Positions 33,525 through 44,749 of a stretch of DNA of 64,000 bases are shown here, one piece after another (position 1 is the stretch's first letter; each line of letters opens with the position of its first letter). A program made the position numbers and the translations under genes. Below the pieces are notes generated by a model. The model was not told the DNA's origin, ran no database searches, and saw only the letters and a list, made by a program, of their open reading frames with translations. This DNA is from Macrotrachela quadricornifera (Eukaryota; Rotifera; Eurotatoria; Philodinida; Philodinidae): contig JAJEKB010021035.1 in assembly GCA_022393335.1 (NCBI GenBank), forward strand, positions 783,813-847,812, in the 5' to 3' direction.

Positions 33525-34865
33525 TGAAGAGAAATATGAGTGAATTGCGCCCGCATTGTACCGTTGTGTTCCGGACACTAAAACGCTTATAACTCCAGTT
33601 CTGCTCAACGAATTTTGATAATTTTTTTTTTCAAATATTCCTTATAGTCTATCCTACTTACCGTAAAACTATCAATGCTTTAGGCTATTGTAGCTATGAA
33701 GCTTTCAAGCAGGAAAGGTGAAAATGGGTGTTTTTTGGGCCTACCCATCGACGAAAATCGCTCTTACTGCCCTACATTTTGAATAAATAAAAATGATTTG
33801 TTATAACCAGTTTGTAGCTCAGACTTTCCTCTTTCGTATCATATAAATTGATCACAGCTTTGATTTTGATTTTATGATCAAATCTTGCAAAGACTAGCTA
33901 AACATACTAAATGATCAGTTTATGTCCCGACATATTAATTTCCATCTACTAAAGCCAATTTAAAAGCAAACGTCATTTTGTTTTCACTGTTCGATGGAGT
34001 AAAGAGCGAGAAATCTTTTGTTAAAAAAAGTTTTTTTGAACGACCTTATCGATCAAATAAAAAACTAAAAACAAGAGGGTAGGGATGCTATTTTTCTGCT
34101 AAATGTCCCGACATAATTTCAATTTTGTTTCTTTGGTTTCTCAGTAACCATAAGAGCTAAGACCATGGTTTTTTTATCTTTTTCAGCTGACTATATGATA
34201 AATCTGTGGTAAGAATTTCAGCTCTTAAACACGTACTGTTCGTGAGAAAATAGAATTTTACTCGAAAAATGTCCCGACATATTTTTTCGCATCCAAATGT
34301 CCCGACATATTAAATTCAATCTAGTAGAGCCGGTTTGAAAGCAAACGAGAATTGTTTTTTTTTATGTTTAGTAGGCTAAAGAGCGAGAAATCTTTTGATA
34401 AAAAAATTTTTTTTGAGACTCGTCTAGATGAAATAAAAAACTAAAAATATGAGAATGGGGGTGATTGTGAGGGTGTCATCCACATCTTGTCGTCTTTAAG
34501 ATATGCATGTATATGTGCCGACAAAGTTTTGTATATGCCCATTAGATTCTCCTTTTCAAAAGCTTTCGATTGATATATAACAACAATATATTAATATTCA
34601 TTTCGTGATTTTATTTTGTCAAAATATTTCTAAAACTGTTTATTTTATCATATCAAGAAATGTCAGAAAATATGCATTTTTAATAAAAATTGATTTTTTT
34701 TCTGAAATGAAAAACCTGACAGTTGGGAAAATACTTGATTTATATACAATCAATGAAGCTCTATCAAATGTGCGACTCAAACCTTCTTTAAAATCACTTT
34801 AATTTTTTTCGATTTTTATCATACAACGGTACAATGGCGGCGCAATTCACTCATATACGACTAAC
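33525..34865. mobile_element. inverted-repeat element with tandem internal duplication
   Basis: Ends share TATGAGTGAATTGCGCC followed by GCATTGTACCGTTGT on the left (about 33535-33568) and the inverse on the right (about 34826-34858). Between them a block with TGTCCCGACATATTAA and GCGAGAAATCTTTTGATAAA occurs twice, about 390 bp apart (33920-34090 and 34300-34470), with two further TGTCCCGACAT motifs between. No protein frame. Confidence 0.7.
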
Positions 34866-34977
34866 ATCTAGCTGGTTAATGCTCCTCCTTTTCCTCCTTT
34901 TCCGTTTTGATTGCAAAGTCACTAAATTTTCGATATTATAAGATTAAAAATTTTCAGATTATAATATTTCAACAAAA

Positions 34978-37900
34978 ATGTCACTTTACTCAACTAAACT
35001 TCATACTAGTTGGTTAGAAAAATTGGATTCAGATGGTACTCCTGTTAGACGATGGCTCAAACAAGGTACAAGCCCATCAACATTTATTTGCAGCATATGT
35101 AAAGCTGATGAATTATCTTGTAGAAATAAAGGATGACAATCAATTGAACGACATATGACTAATAAAAAACATTGTGATAATTTAAAATTAATAAAACAAA
35201 ATACTACATTTACTATTCAAAATGAATCATCTGCTACTCAACGTCAACAATGTTCATTATCATCAAGTATTTGAACAGTAACACTTACTCGTCAAAATAA
35301 AAGTATGAGCTTTACAGATCAAGTGACACGTGCTGAAGTATTATGGGCTATTAATGCAGCACATCATGGATATAGTTATCGTTCCTGCGATGATCTAGGT
35401 GATTTATTTAGGAGCATGTTTCCGGATTCTCGTATTGCAGAAAATTATAAAATAGAACGAACTAAATTGTCATATGCCATATCACACGGACTTGGACCAT
35501 TTTTTCATCGTGCTCTTGTACGAGATATAAAAAAATGTGAACGATTTGTTTTATGCTTTGACGAGCAAAAGAACTATCAAAACAGTAAGCAATTGGACTT
35601 ATTATTAAAATATTGGAGTATTGAAAAACAGGGAGTAGTTACTCGTTATTATAAATCTGTTTTTCTTGGTCATGCTCCAGCCGAAACAGTTTAAGATGTT
35701 ATTGTTGATTCATTTCGAACAGATGGACTTGATATTAAACGTTTATTAATGATTGGGCGTGATAATCCCAATGGAAATAAAGCAGTTGAGAAACTTCTTG
35801 ATAAAGAATTAAAACAAGTTGGTGGAGAACTACTCAAGTTAAATTCATGCAATATCCATGTAATACATAATGCTTTTAAATCAGGTGAAAAAATATTAAA
35901 TAATTGTTTATTAGGAATAACTCTTTGGCTTTTCAAGGTACAAAAACATCATGTTGGCACATTGAAGATATTTGTATTGACTTATGGTCGTGGTTTTATT
36001 ATTAACCAGCAAGAAAAGAAGATTTTACTACAATGGTTGATGATCTTAATGAAGCAGTTGAAAAAAATATTCTTTATTTTGTTGCTACACGGTGGGTTTT
36101 ACTTGGTAAAGTGATTGATCGAGTTCTAGGTAAATGAATTTCATTAATGTCTTTCAAAGATATCAAAGATATTTCCTTTTTTTATAGTTCAGTTGGAAAC
36201 TTTTAAGGAGTACTTTCTTATATATTTACCTTCAAAATGATAAAATACAATTTAATCAAATCATTTTTAACATCACATGTATCCAGAACTCGATTATTAT
36301 TTATTTCCTATTTATGCCGCGCAATTTTTGATAAGGTTTTAACAATATTTCAAAATTCGAGTCCAATGATTCATTTGTTATACGAAGAATTATCGAATAT
36401 ATATCGGATGGTTTTATTTTCGTTTTTAACATTCGATCATGTTGGTAATAAACAAAGCTCTGAATTGTTATTAATTGATCATAAATTATCTGAAAAACAA
36501 TTGAATGACAAGGATATAAACATTGGTAAGAGAATGTGGAAGTAAAAAATTATTAATAAATCGTTTTCTATTTCAAGTGAAGAAACTCGAAAATCATTAT
36601 CTTTTTTATCCAAAGAAGAAAGAGAAACTTTTTTTAAGATGTACGGAATATTTTTCATTCTATTGCTTCATATTTAAAACTAAATCTTCCATTGAATAAT
36701 TCATTCTTACGTGATGTAAGCATATTGGCAGTTTCTCATCGTTGTGATCCTGAAGGAAATGATGCCATTGTTCGTCTTGGTCGACATATACCTGGTCTAT
36801 TATCGTCAAATGAAATTGATCATCTTAGTGATGAGTGGTTAATGTATTCCTAGGAAAATATTGATGATTCTTTGGTAATTAAAAGAAAATTCAATGATTT
36901 TGAAGGAACAGAACGTATAGAATATCATGAAATTGATCATTATTGGAATAAAATATTATCAGTTGTTCAAAATAATGGTTATCCAAAGTATCCGACACTG
37001 TCAAAGCTTATCAAGAATATACTTATTATTCTCTTTCTCGTAGAGAAGAGTCCAGTAAACACAAATTGTCTGATTGATTGATTGATTGTATGTCCGCATA
37101 AGGTAAAAAAAACCTTTTATTAATATTTCCTATAAAACTCGACCAAAGGGTAATTGGGGTCGAGGAACTCGAATCTGATGTTAGTTTTTTAAAATTTTTT
37201 TGAGAATCAATTTTTTTACACAAAGGATCACTTTTTTTTAAAAAAAAATTTTTTTTTTAAAGGTTGACCGAGGTGTAATCAAGGGCGAGAAATTCAAATC
37301 TGAAGTCAGTTGCATAAAAATTTTTTGAAGATTAATTTTTTAAACAAACAATAAATTTTTAACAAAAAGCATTTGTTTTTTATGAAGTTTGGTAAACGAC
37401 CGTTAATGTCCAGGAACTTGAATCTGACTTCGATTTTTTAAAATTTTATAAATGAATTGCTTGACGGTAATTTAGAAACACGGTTTCTACGAGAAAGAGC
37501 TGAGCGAGTCTTCAGACGAGCGTTACTTGTATCACATGGAAATAGTGATGTAGAACGTGGTTTTAACATCAATAACAATCTTCTTACCGAGGAGCGTTTT
37601 CTTTTATCAGAAAAATCAGTTAATGGGCTTCGTGGAATTATTGATGCTGTCGATTTCTTTGGAGGTGGAGTGGTACATACGGTAACAATTGATATAATTG
37701 TGTCGACGTTTTTTGATGAAGATTGAATTTTTTCTTTCAGATGAAGACTAGTAATGATATGATTCGTACATTTCAAAAATCAGCATCATTATACAAGGAA
37801 GAATTGGTAAAAATCAAGGCGTTAACTGCTGCTCAAGAAAAAGAAAGTGAATATCGTGAGAAAATTGATACCGAAAAGAAGAAATTGTCGGAAGAGGAGA

Positions 37901-38199
37901 AAGAACTTATGTTAAAATATAAAAAACTCCAAGAACAAAAAGCAGCTCAAATGTTACTTGAAGAAGGTAATTAACGGTTAGAAAATTCATTGAAAAAAGT
38001 CAACTTTACTGATGTACAAGCTGCTTATGCATTGAACAAAAGTGGCACAGAAAAAATAAAATCTATTGATGAAGAAATGAGAAAAATCATAGAAAATGTT
38101 TCCATAATTCAACAAAAAAGACTTTGTGTTGAACAAGAAAAATTAAAGAAAAAAAATATAGTTTCTGAACAAAAAGATGAAGATGATAAAATGTTATGA
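34978..38199 (+). pseudogene. hAT-like transposase gene with introns, nonsense-mutated
   Basis: Begins at ATG 34978 with a zinc-finger-like segment (FICSICKADE, later a His/Cys pair). The middle matches hAT-type transposases (KLSYAISHGLGPFF; MIGRDNPNGNKAVEK with CNIHVIHNAF), and the C-terminal dimerisation region is clear at 37457-37681 (SHGNSDVERGF). A charged coiled coil follows (37741-38199). Intron-like gaps with canonical ends are 36130-36187, 36526-36577 and 37682-37740; the last joins two blocks in frame. Premature stops include one near 35137, one near 35272, TAA at 35692-35694 and one near 37972, and a stretch around 37085-37440 has no coding match. Formally a dead copy. The retained introns show it arose by DNA-level transposition or duplication, not retrocopying. 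Confidence 0.75.
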
Positions 38200-38860
38200 A
38201 AAATAATTTTCCTCGTTATGATTTATTGTTTCAATTTTGATTTATAATTGTTTTCTCATAAGTGATTGCTTTTCATTAGTTTTTTGAAAGTTATGAATAA
38301 ACATTATGAAACTATAATAAGATTGTTATTAGACCTCATCAGAAGTGAATATCCGTAATCAAGAAACTCATAGAACCCATTTTTTATAATAAAATATAAC
38401 TCCTCCATTTATCCTCCGATTTATCAGCACATCTTCTAAAAAATTTTTAATTGAATCTTCCCTCTTCCTCTTTTTTTTCAGATCAGCGTTAACATGCCAG
38501 ATTTCTTTTTATCTGTTGACTGAAAATTTTAATTGGGATTATTTGCCATTATTGTCACACATGTAAAACTTGAATATTCTACTCGAGTTTTAAACTATTT
38601 GAATCATAAAATTTTAAAAGTCGTAATTTAAAACTCGAAAGCTCGAGTAAAACTTTAAAACTCGTAATGAATTAATGATTTCTATACTGTTGTTCATATT
38701 GATAAATTCAAATTCAATTTCTTTTTCTCTTTATAAATAAAAATCTATCATTTTCTCTCTTTTCTTTTCTTTTAGCTCTAGACACCTATTATAGAAAACA
38801 AATAAAAGGATAAAGAATTTTCTCTTAATGAATTTAGTTATTTTTTCTTTAAAATAAAGC

Positions 38861-39240
38861 ATGGTCGACATTGCAGACTATAAAATATTAGTAAGTAACA
38901 ATCCATAATATATAATAAAATGAGATTTCTTTTTGTAGTTGACAATGATAATATTGAAAACAAATGAACATCTTAATGAGTATAGAAACTTGCTGGATGA
39001 ACGAGAACGTTTAGTTTATAAAAAAATACTTCTCGAATTAACAGATGAAAAAGAAGCAACTGGACAAAAGCTTAATAATATTCATGTAAGATTATTGGAA
39101 ATCGGAAACAATATTCAAACTGCTGGTAGAATGATAAAAGAAAATGAAAACACATATTATGGTATTTAACATATATATATGTCTATCATTATATCTAATT
39201 CTTTTTTTCTTTACCAGATCAAATGACGAAGAACAAGTAA
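38861..39240 (+). CDS. small three-exon coiled-coil protein, 91 aa
   Basis: Reconstructed from splice signals: exon 1 38861-38890, intron 38891-38938 (GTAAGT..TTTGTAG, 48 nt), exon 2 38939-39161, intron 39162-39217 (GTATTT..TTACCAG, 56 nt), exon 3 39218-39240 ending TAA. The phases agree at both junctions. The product is 91 residues, begins MVDIADYKIL, has a heptad-like charged helix (LLDERERLVYKKILLEL, then ATGQKLNNIHVRLLEIGN) and ends with a basic tail. No known family is recognised. It lies about 660 bp after the hAT-like pseudogene, which also ends in a coiled coil, so it may be that element's second product or simply a neighbour. The first exon is only 10 codons, so the start is less certain than the rest. 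Confidence 0.55.
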
Positions 39241-39324
39241 AAAGAAATCTTTTGTATCATTATTAAAAGAAAAAAAAAGCAAAAGATTTTATTTGAATTT
39301 TTTTCCTATTGTAAGATCAACTTA

Positions 39325-39571
39325 GGGAGCATTTCAAAATTTTTGCCGTTCGGTCGGCCGCTCTGCCGTTCAGCCGGTCGGCCGCTCAGCCGCACTGCCG
39401 TTCTGCCGCTCGGTCGCTCGCATGCCGGTCTGCCGGTCTGCCGCGGCATAATCACTTATTTTAATGCTTTATACCGCGGCAAAGCGGCAGACCGGCATGC
39501 GAGCGACCGAGCGGCAGAACGGCAGTGCGGCTGAGCGGCCGACCGAACGGCAAAAATTTTGAAATGCTCCC
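39325..39571. mobile_element. GC-rich hairpin MITE with TTA target duplication
   Basis: A 247-bp near-perfect palindrome: GGGAGCATTTCAAAATTTTT at 39325 and its inverse ending at 39571, flanked by TTA on both sides (39322-39324 and 39572-39574). The arms are about 110 bp and consist of 8-bp units of the form TGCCGNTC, strongly GC-rich in otherwise AT-rich DNA. The loop is about 25 bp near 39450. A three-base TTA duplication is the habit of PIF/Harbinger-type elements, so that superfamily is the likely mobiliser (inference). Confidence 0.9.
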
Positions 39572-39599
39572 TTAAGAACAATTCTAAAGAAGAAATTTT

Positions 39600-41170
39600 T
39601 TTTATTATTATTATTAAAATGAAAAAATTAAAAGATTTTATCTGAATTTTTTTTCGTTTTCATTAATTATGTTGGATGTCGTTAAAATTGACTTCACTCT
39701 ATTTGTTTAATACTCTAAGAAGACACATGGCGAGAAAAAGAATGACTAATAATGGCAGGAAAAAATTTATATATATAAATCTATATATATATGGATGTGA
39801 TAGTTGCGTCAGAAGAAAACGATGATAAAAACACAAGAGAACACTAAGAAGAACAGAGAACATGTATATGATCTATTAAGTGTTGTTGACACAGACCATA
39901 ACAGATCTATTTATGTATATTAAAAACTAAAACATATTGTTGTTTCTTAAATAAACACTTTAATTAATCGAGTTTGTTTTACAATTTTATTTACTTATTG
40001 TTCAAAGGAGCATACTTATTTAAAAGAACTATAAATCTTCTTTAAAAATAATTTTTCTTGAGACATTTATACAATAAACCAAATGCTTTGAAGCACGTTA
40101 AAAAGATTCATACTTATATAATATTTTAATAAGTTTGTTGAATTATTCACTAGTCCGTATGTGTCTGAACTTAATAAATGCAAAGTATTCATTATTACTA
40201 AAAAAATACATAAATGTGTCATAAAATGGTGCGAAATCTTATCACCAATTATACTGACTTGCGTTGTAACTCAATTGTAGTACTTGATGCCTCTACTAAT
40301 CACACTAGATTGAATCGCTCATACATTTATACTGGAAGAAAAGATGAATAATGCTACCCTTCTTATTTGGTACAACATGTGCTTTGTGTTATCTGTGATC
40401 GTATGTAATTAACTGAGAGATAGTGCCGTCTATGTTCATTTCTTCGCATATGACACATATATCGTAGTTGCAATCGAAAAAAAAGTAAAAAAGAACAAAA
40501 AGCATTTGTTACATTTAGAAGAGTTATTTGATTCAGGTATTATTCGTATCAAGCAATATATAAAATCGGCTTCTTCCATTGTTGGTAAAAATACCCAGCC
40601 AAAATTATTGTAGCGATGAGGTATAGAGTTGATAATATTAAATGGATTACAGATCAAAATGAGAAAGACTTATCATGGTTATAAAATTTAAAAATTATTT
40701 GTTCTACCTTGTACACGATTAAATTATCCTTTCTATTATTCAAAGTAAACAGAAATTGAAAAAAATACAATTTTACTAATGATTCAGTTGAGCCGCAAGT
40801 TTACTAAGCATAATTGGCGACACTACAGAGACTTCATAAAATAGAAGAAACATTTAAAGAGAGGATATTCATTGAGTCTGAACAAATTATAGGGCGCCTG
40901 AGATCTCCTCATCATAGATGACACTTTTGTTTTAGCTTTTATACTTCAGGAGAGCAAAAAGACGGATAAAAAGACTGGCTATCTTTACTAATCACAACGC
41001 CCCGTCAATCATTAGTCTTTTTCTCAAAACGGTCTAGACATGACTAGTCTGATATTGTTGGGAGCCCGTACACCGCGTCCTGACTAGCCTATAGACGGGC
41101 GTCAGTATTTCAATATAGTCTAGTCATTTTTACAAAAAAGACTAGTCCTAATGGTCCGTCATAACACCCG
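39600..41170. other. no confident gene
   Basis: AT-rich DNA. Near 40470-40640 a short, stop-interrupted stretch faintly recalls the segment before the reverse transcriptase of Ty3/gypsy elements, but not enough to call. A TA microsatellite lies near 39765-39795. Confidence 0.35.
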
Positions 41171-41177
41171 TCCGATA

Positions 41178-42080
41178 TACCGGGTGTTTGAAAAGTCACT
41201 TACCAAAAAAAAATTTGAATATCTCCCTTACGGTTCGAGCAAACGAACTGTTTTTTTTATCAATGATAGAGGCATGTTCACAGTTTATATGCATAAAGAC
41301 ATGTCTAGACAGGCGCTTTGTTAAGTATCATTATTGATTTGAACAAAAAAATGTTTACTTTTTTACAGATAGGAAGAAAAAATAATATACTTGACAAAAG
41401 ATTCCTCTAGACATGTCTTTATCAATATGATGCTTGAACATACCTCTATCATTGTTAAAAAAATCAGCTCGTTTGCTTGAGCCGTAAAGAAGATATTCAA
41501 TTTGTTTTTCGGCAAAATGACTTTTCAAGATTGCTCAAAAATTACACAACGGAGAAAAAATTGATTATCTCCATTACGGTTCGAGCAAACGGGCTGATTC
41601 TTTTATCAATAATAGAGGTATGTCGAAGCTTCAGGTTCATAAAGACATGCCTAGAGAAATTCTTCGTTAATTATATTGGTTTTTTTTCTTATCTGTGAAA
41701 AAGTAAACATTTTTTTGTTGAAGTCATTTATGATACTTAACAAAGGTTTTCTCTAACCTTGTCCCTTTGGATTTAAAGTGTGAATATGCCGCTATTATGA
41801 GTAAAAAAATCAGTTTGTTTGGTTGAGCTGTAGCCGAAATATTCAATTTTTTCTTGGTAAGGTGGCTTTTGGTTCACCCTTTTCCTATTTGTGAAAAAAT
41901 AAACATTTTTTTGTTCAAACTATTAATGATACTTAGCAAAGCGTCTCTCTAGATATGTCTTTATGGATATAAACTTTGAACATGCCTCTATCTTTGATAA
42001 AAAAATCAGTTCGTTTGCTCGAACCGTAAGGGAGATATTCAGATTTTTTTTTGGTAAGTGACTTTTCAAACACCCGGTAT
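41178..42080. mobile_element. composite foldback element with TACCGGGTGTTTG ends
   Basis: The ends are inverted: TACCGGGTGTTTGAAAAGTC at 41178 and the inverse at 42057-42080. The interior holds several alternating-orientation copies of a unit of about 150 bp with the landmarks CGGTTCGAGCAAACG, ATAGAGGCATGTTC, AAAGACATGTCTAGA and ATGTTTACTTTTT (near 41230, 41450, 41570, 41800 and 42000). Several nested or tandem insertions of one MITE, or one element grown by internal inversion, would explain it. Confidence 0.8.
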
Positions 42081-42089
42081 AATAGATTG

Positions 42090-43630
42090 TATCAGAAAGT
42101 ATAATATGAGTCAAGTGAAGTTCATTTTTGTAGATTGATTATTCCAACATGAAAATATGAGAAACAAAAGACCGAAAATATATCATTTGAAAGAGGAGAA
42201 TCCAGATTTATAAAAAAATTTGCGATCGGATGTAAAATGGTTTCATACTGATAAAAATAAAAAATAAAAAAAAAACTTTTTGCAGAATCAGGGAAATCAT
42301 CTGTAGACATTTTGGCACACCCAAAATACAGAAAAATTGAAAAAATAGTACATGATATTGTTGTTACTCGTTCTCATCCATAGTAAAAGCGAAAGATCCG
42401 AAAGTTTGTAATTATAAGGTACCAAGTATGTACAACAATCTGCCAAAGTTTCAAACGGATTGTTTTTTTTATATGTGGGAACCATGCATATAGCAATTCC
42501 CTCAGAATTTCCGGGACACCCTTTATATCTATAGATATATAAAGAAAAAGAAATATTGTTATATGTAATTTCATAGTTTAAAGAACTGGAGAAGAAGCAA
42601 GAAAAGTCTCCGAAACGTTTTCTTAATAAATATATAAATAGATAAATTTATTAGAAAAAAATGTAAGTAATCAAAATAATATATCAAAAATATAAGGAAG
42701 AGAAAACAAATCAAAATAAATATTCAATATGCCCTTTATCATTTTATCTGATCATTAAATGACTACTGATGGGCATATATTTCGTCAAGCAGAAGAGTCA
42801 CCAAATGTCTCGTATATTTTTGCTTGATATATTCGAAAAATATCAATTAGTGATCATTGCATGTAGGAAGAAAACAAGTTGGCTTGATGACGCACTTACC
42901 TATTTGATTGCATGAATGTATTTCGTTAATGTGAGAGAGCTGGCTATCATATTTTTCTTCTTCCTTTCAGATATTAAATAAATATAGTACTCCTACGTAT
43001 ACAACGAAAAAAGACGTTATGTGTTGACTGTTCTATCCAACTGCTAGCAAATCTTTTTGGTGAAGAGAAGCAATATATGCATCAGTGATCACTAAAATAT
43101 AGAAGAAATTAAATCGATACTTATTGCGCTTTTATTTATTCTACAGCTATTAATAATATTTAGTATCACTATATTCACTTGTTCTCTTTTATTTCGACTG
43201 TCATTAAACACTATTTTTTACCGTAAGTACGTTTAAACTATTCGTATTTACCCATATAAAGAGCATGGGAGCACAGCCGCTTGGGAGCTAAAAATATGGA
43301 AATCAAATACTTAAAAAATAGTACGAGATGTTTTATTAGAGATATATGTCTTATTTAAATGATTGTTTTTCAAACGCCATATACTGCTTTGATTCTCATT
43401 CAAATAAATTTGATACTTAACGGTATCATTATAGCTGAAATATGTAGTTATTATCATAGCATTGCAATAGTTTGAAACAAGTGGGGATTTATCAGTAAGA
43501 AAAAATATCTGTAAGGGAAAGGAGAGAGTCCGAAAAACCTCGGTTTAAAACTTACATACACTATTTTCTTGGAAAATATATGTGAATTCCACAACAAACT
43601 AATTTCAAAAATCGATTATAATCATACGAT
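42090..43630. other. no gene seen
   Basis: AT-rich. A GGGACACCCTTTATA motif near 42512 resembles an end of a Tc1/mariner-like MITE, but no partner end was found. No coding frame recognised. Confidence 0.35.
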
Positions 43631-43635
43631 TTCAA

Positions 43636-43806
43636 TCATTAAGTTAGGCAGTAATAATCATAGCAAAAGCAGTTTTTAATCGATTATTTCAATTATTTTG
43701 ATTATAATCGATTTAGAATATGTTTAAAAATCAATTATAATCAATATAATTGAAGTAATCGATTAAAAACTAATTTTACTGTGAGTATTATTGCTTACAT
43801 TAATGA
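43636..43806. mobile_element. short palindromic MITE
   Basis: Inverted arms of about 50 bp (TCATTAAGTTAGGCAGTAAT and ATTATTGCTTACATTAATGA, then AGTTTTTAATCGATTA and TAATCGATTAAAAACT) around an AT-rich centre with several ATCGATT motifs. It lies 14 bp from the next element. Confidence 0.75.
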
Positions 43807-43820
43807 TTTAAACAGTATAA

Positions 43821-44740
43821 TTAGGCATGCACCGAATCTGAACTCAGGTTCGAGATTCGGGTTCGGGCTTGATCTATACGTTCGGAGTCGGGTTCGGGCT
43901 CGGTCTATACGTTCGGAGTCCGGTTCGGGCTCGGTCTATACGTTCGGAGTCGGGTTCGGGCTCGGTCTATACATTCGGGTTCGGGTTCGAGTGCTATCCA
44001 ACCGATTTAGATAGTGTTGAGTATTTATATAGCTGTCTTAGAAGTTTTGAAGCATATAAAAGATCATGTGAAGCACTGAACGGTTCGGTCAGGTTCGAGT
44101 TCGGGTATTTTTGAACATTGTAAAAATTTTCTAGGAGGACCATGGGTCTTTAGTTTTTGAATTACTGTCTTCATTGTTTGTAGGCCTTTCATAACCAGCC
44201 ATGAAACCATTTCTTTTGGCTTACTATTATCTCTTTTATAAAGTAACCCAAAAATGACTGAACTCAGTACCGAACCCGAACCCAAACCCGAACTCGAACT
44301 TTGAAACTGAGCCCGAACCGAACCCGAATCCGAACTAGGGGTGTCGTTTTTGCGTTCCGTTCCTGGGAACGGGGAACGCGTTCCGTTCCTCGTTCCTAGG
44401 AACGCGGAACGCGTTCCGTTCCCCGTTCTGAGGAATGCGGAACGCCTCCCGTTCCCCGTTCCGGGAACGCGGAACGGAACGCATTCCATGAGTGGGGAAC
44501 CGAACGCTTACTCATTCTTGAGAACACAATATTTGACTGGTACTCCTATCAGCACACATATAGCATGTTGATCTGGTAACTAAAATACGACTTTCAAAGT
44601 TAGGGGTGTCGAGATTTTCCGTTCCCTAGCGTTCCGTTCCTTGGGAACGGAACGCTAGGGAACGGGGAACGCCGACACCCCTAATCCGAACTGAACCTGA
44701 ACTCATCGAACTCGAACGTTCGGGTTTAGTGCATGCCTAA
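43821..44740. mobile_element. TTAGGCATGCACC element with TTCGGG tandem repeats
   Basis: Inverted ends TTAGGCATGCAC at 43821 and GTGCATGCCTAA at 44729-44740. The left part holds about four copies of a 34-bp unit (GGTCTATACGTTCGG followed by GTTCGGGCTC), and the right part holds the complementary GAACCCGAAC array, so the ends fold back. Another element is nested at about 44337-44690. A second, smaller copy of the family starts at 49444. Confidence 0.85.
44337..44690. mobile_element. nested AGGGGTGTCG element with GGAACG repeats
   Basis: Inside the previous element. Ends AGGGGTGTCG (44337) and CGACACCCCT (about 44681-44690) are inverted. The contents are dense GTTCCGTTCC and GGAACGCGGAACG arrays that pair within the element. 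A second AGGGGTGTCG at about 44602 begins a complete smaller hairpin (about 44602-44690), so the right side may be a second insertion of the same MITE. Confidence 0.7.
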
Positions 44741-44749
44741 GTATGATCA

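Noticed and set aside
39343..39534. Arginine/proline-rich small protein
   Set aside because: Translation of the GC-rich hairpin MITE; no start context or family.
40436..40660. Possible Ty3/gypsy polymerase fragment
   Set aside because: A short stretch with stops that only faintly recalls the segment before the reverse transcriptase; too weak without a database search.
43781..44571. Several overlapping small proteins on both strands
   Set aside because: Products of TTCGGG and GGAACG tandem arrays inside non-autonomous elements.
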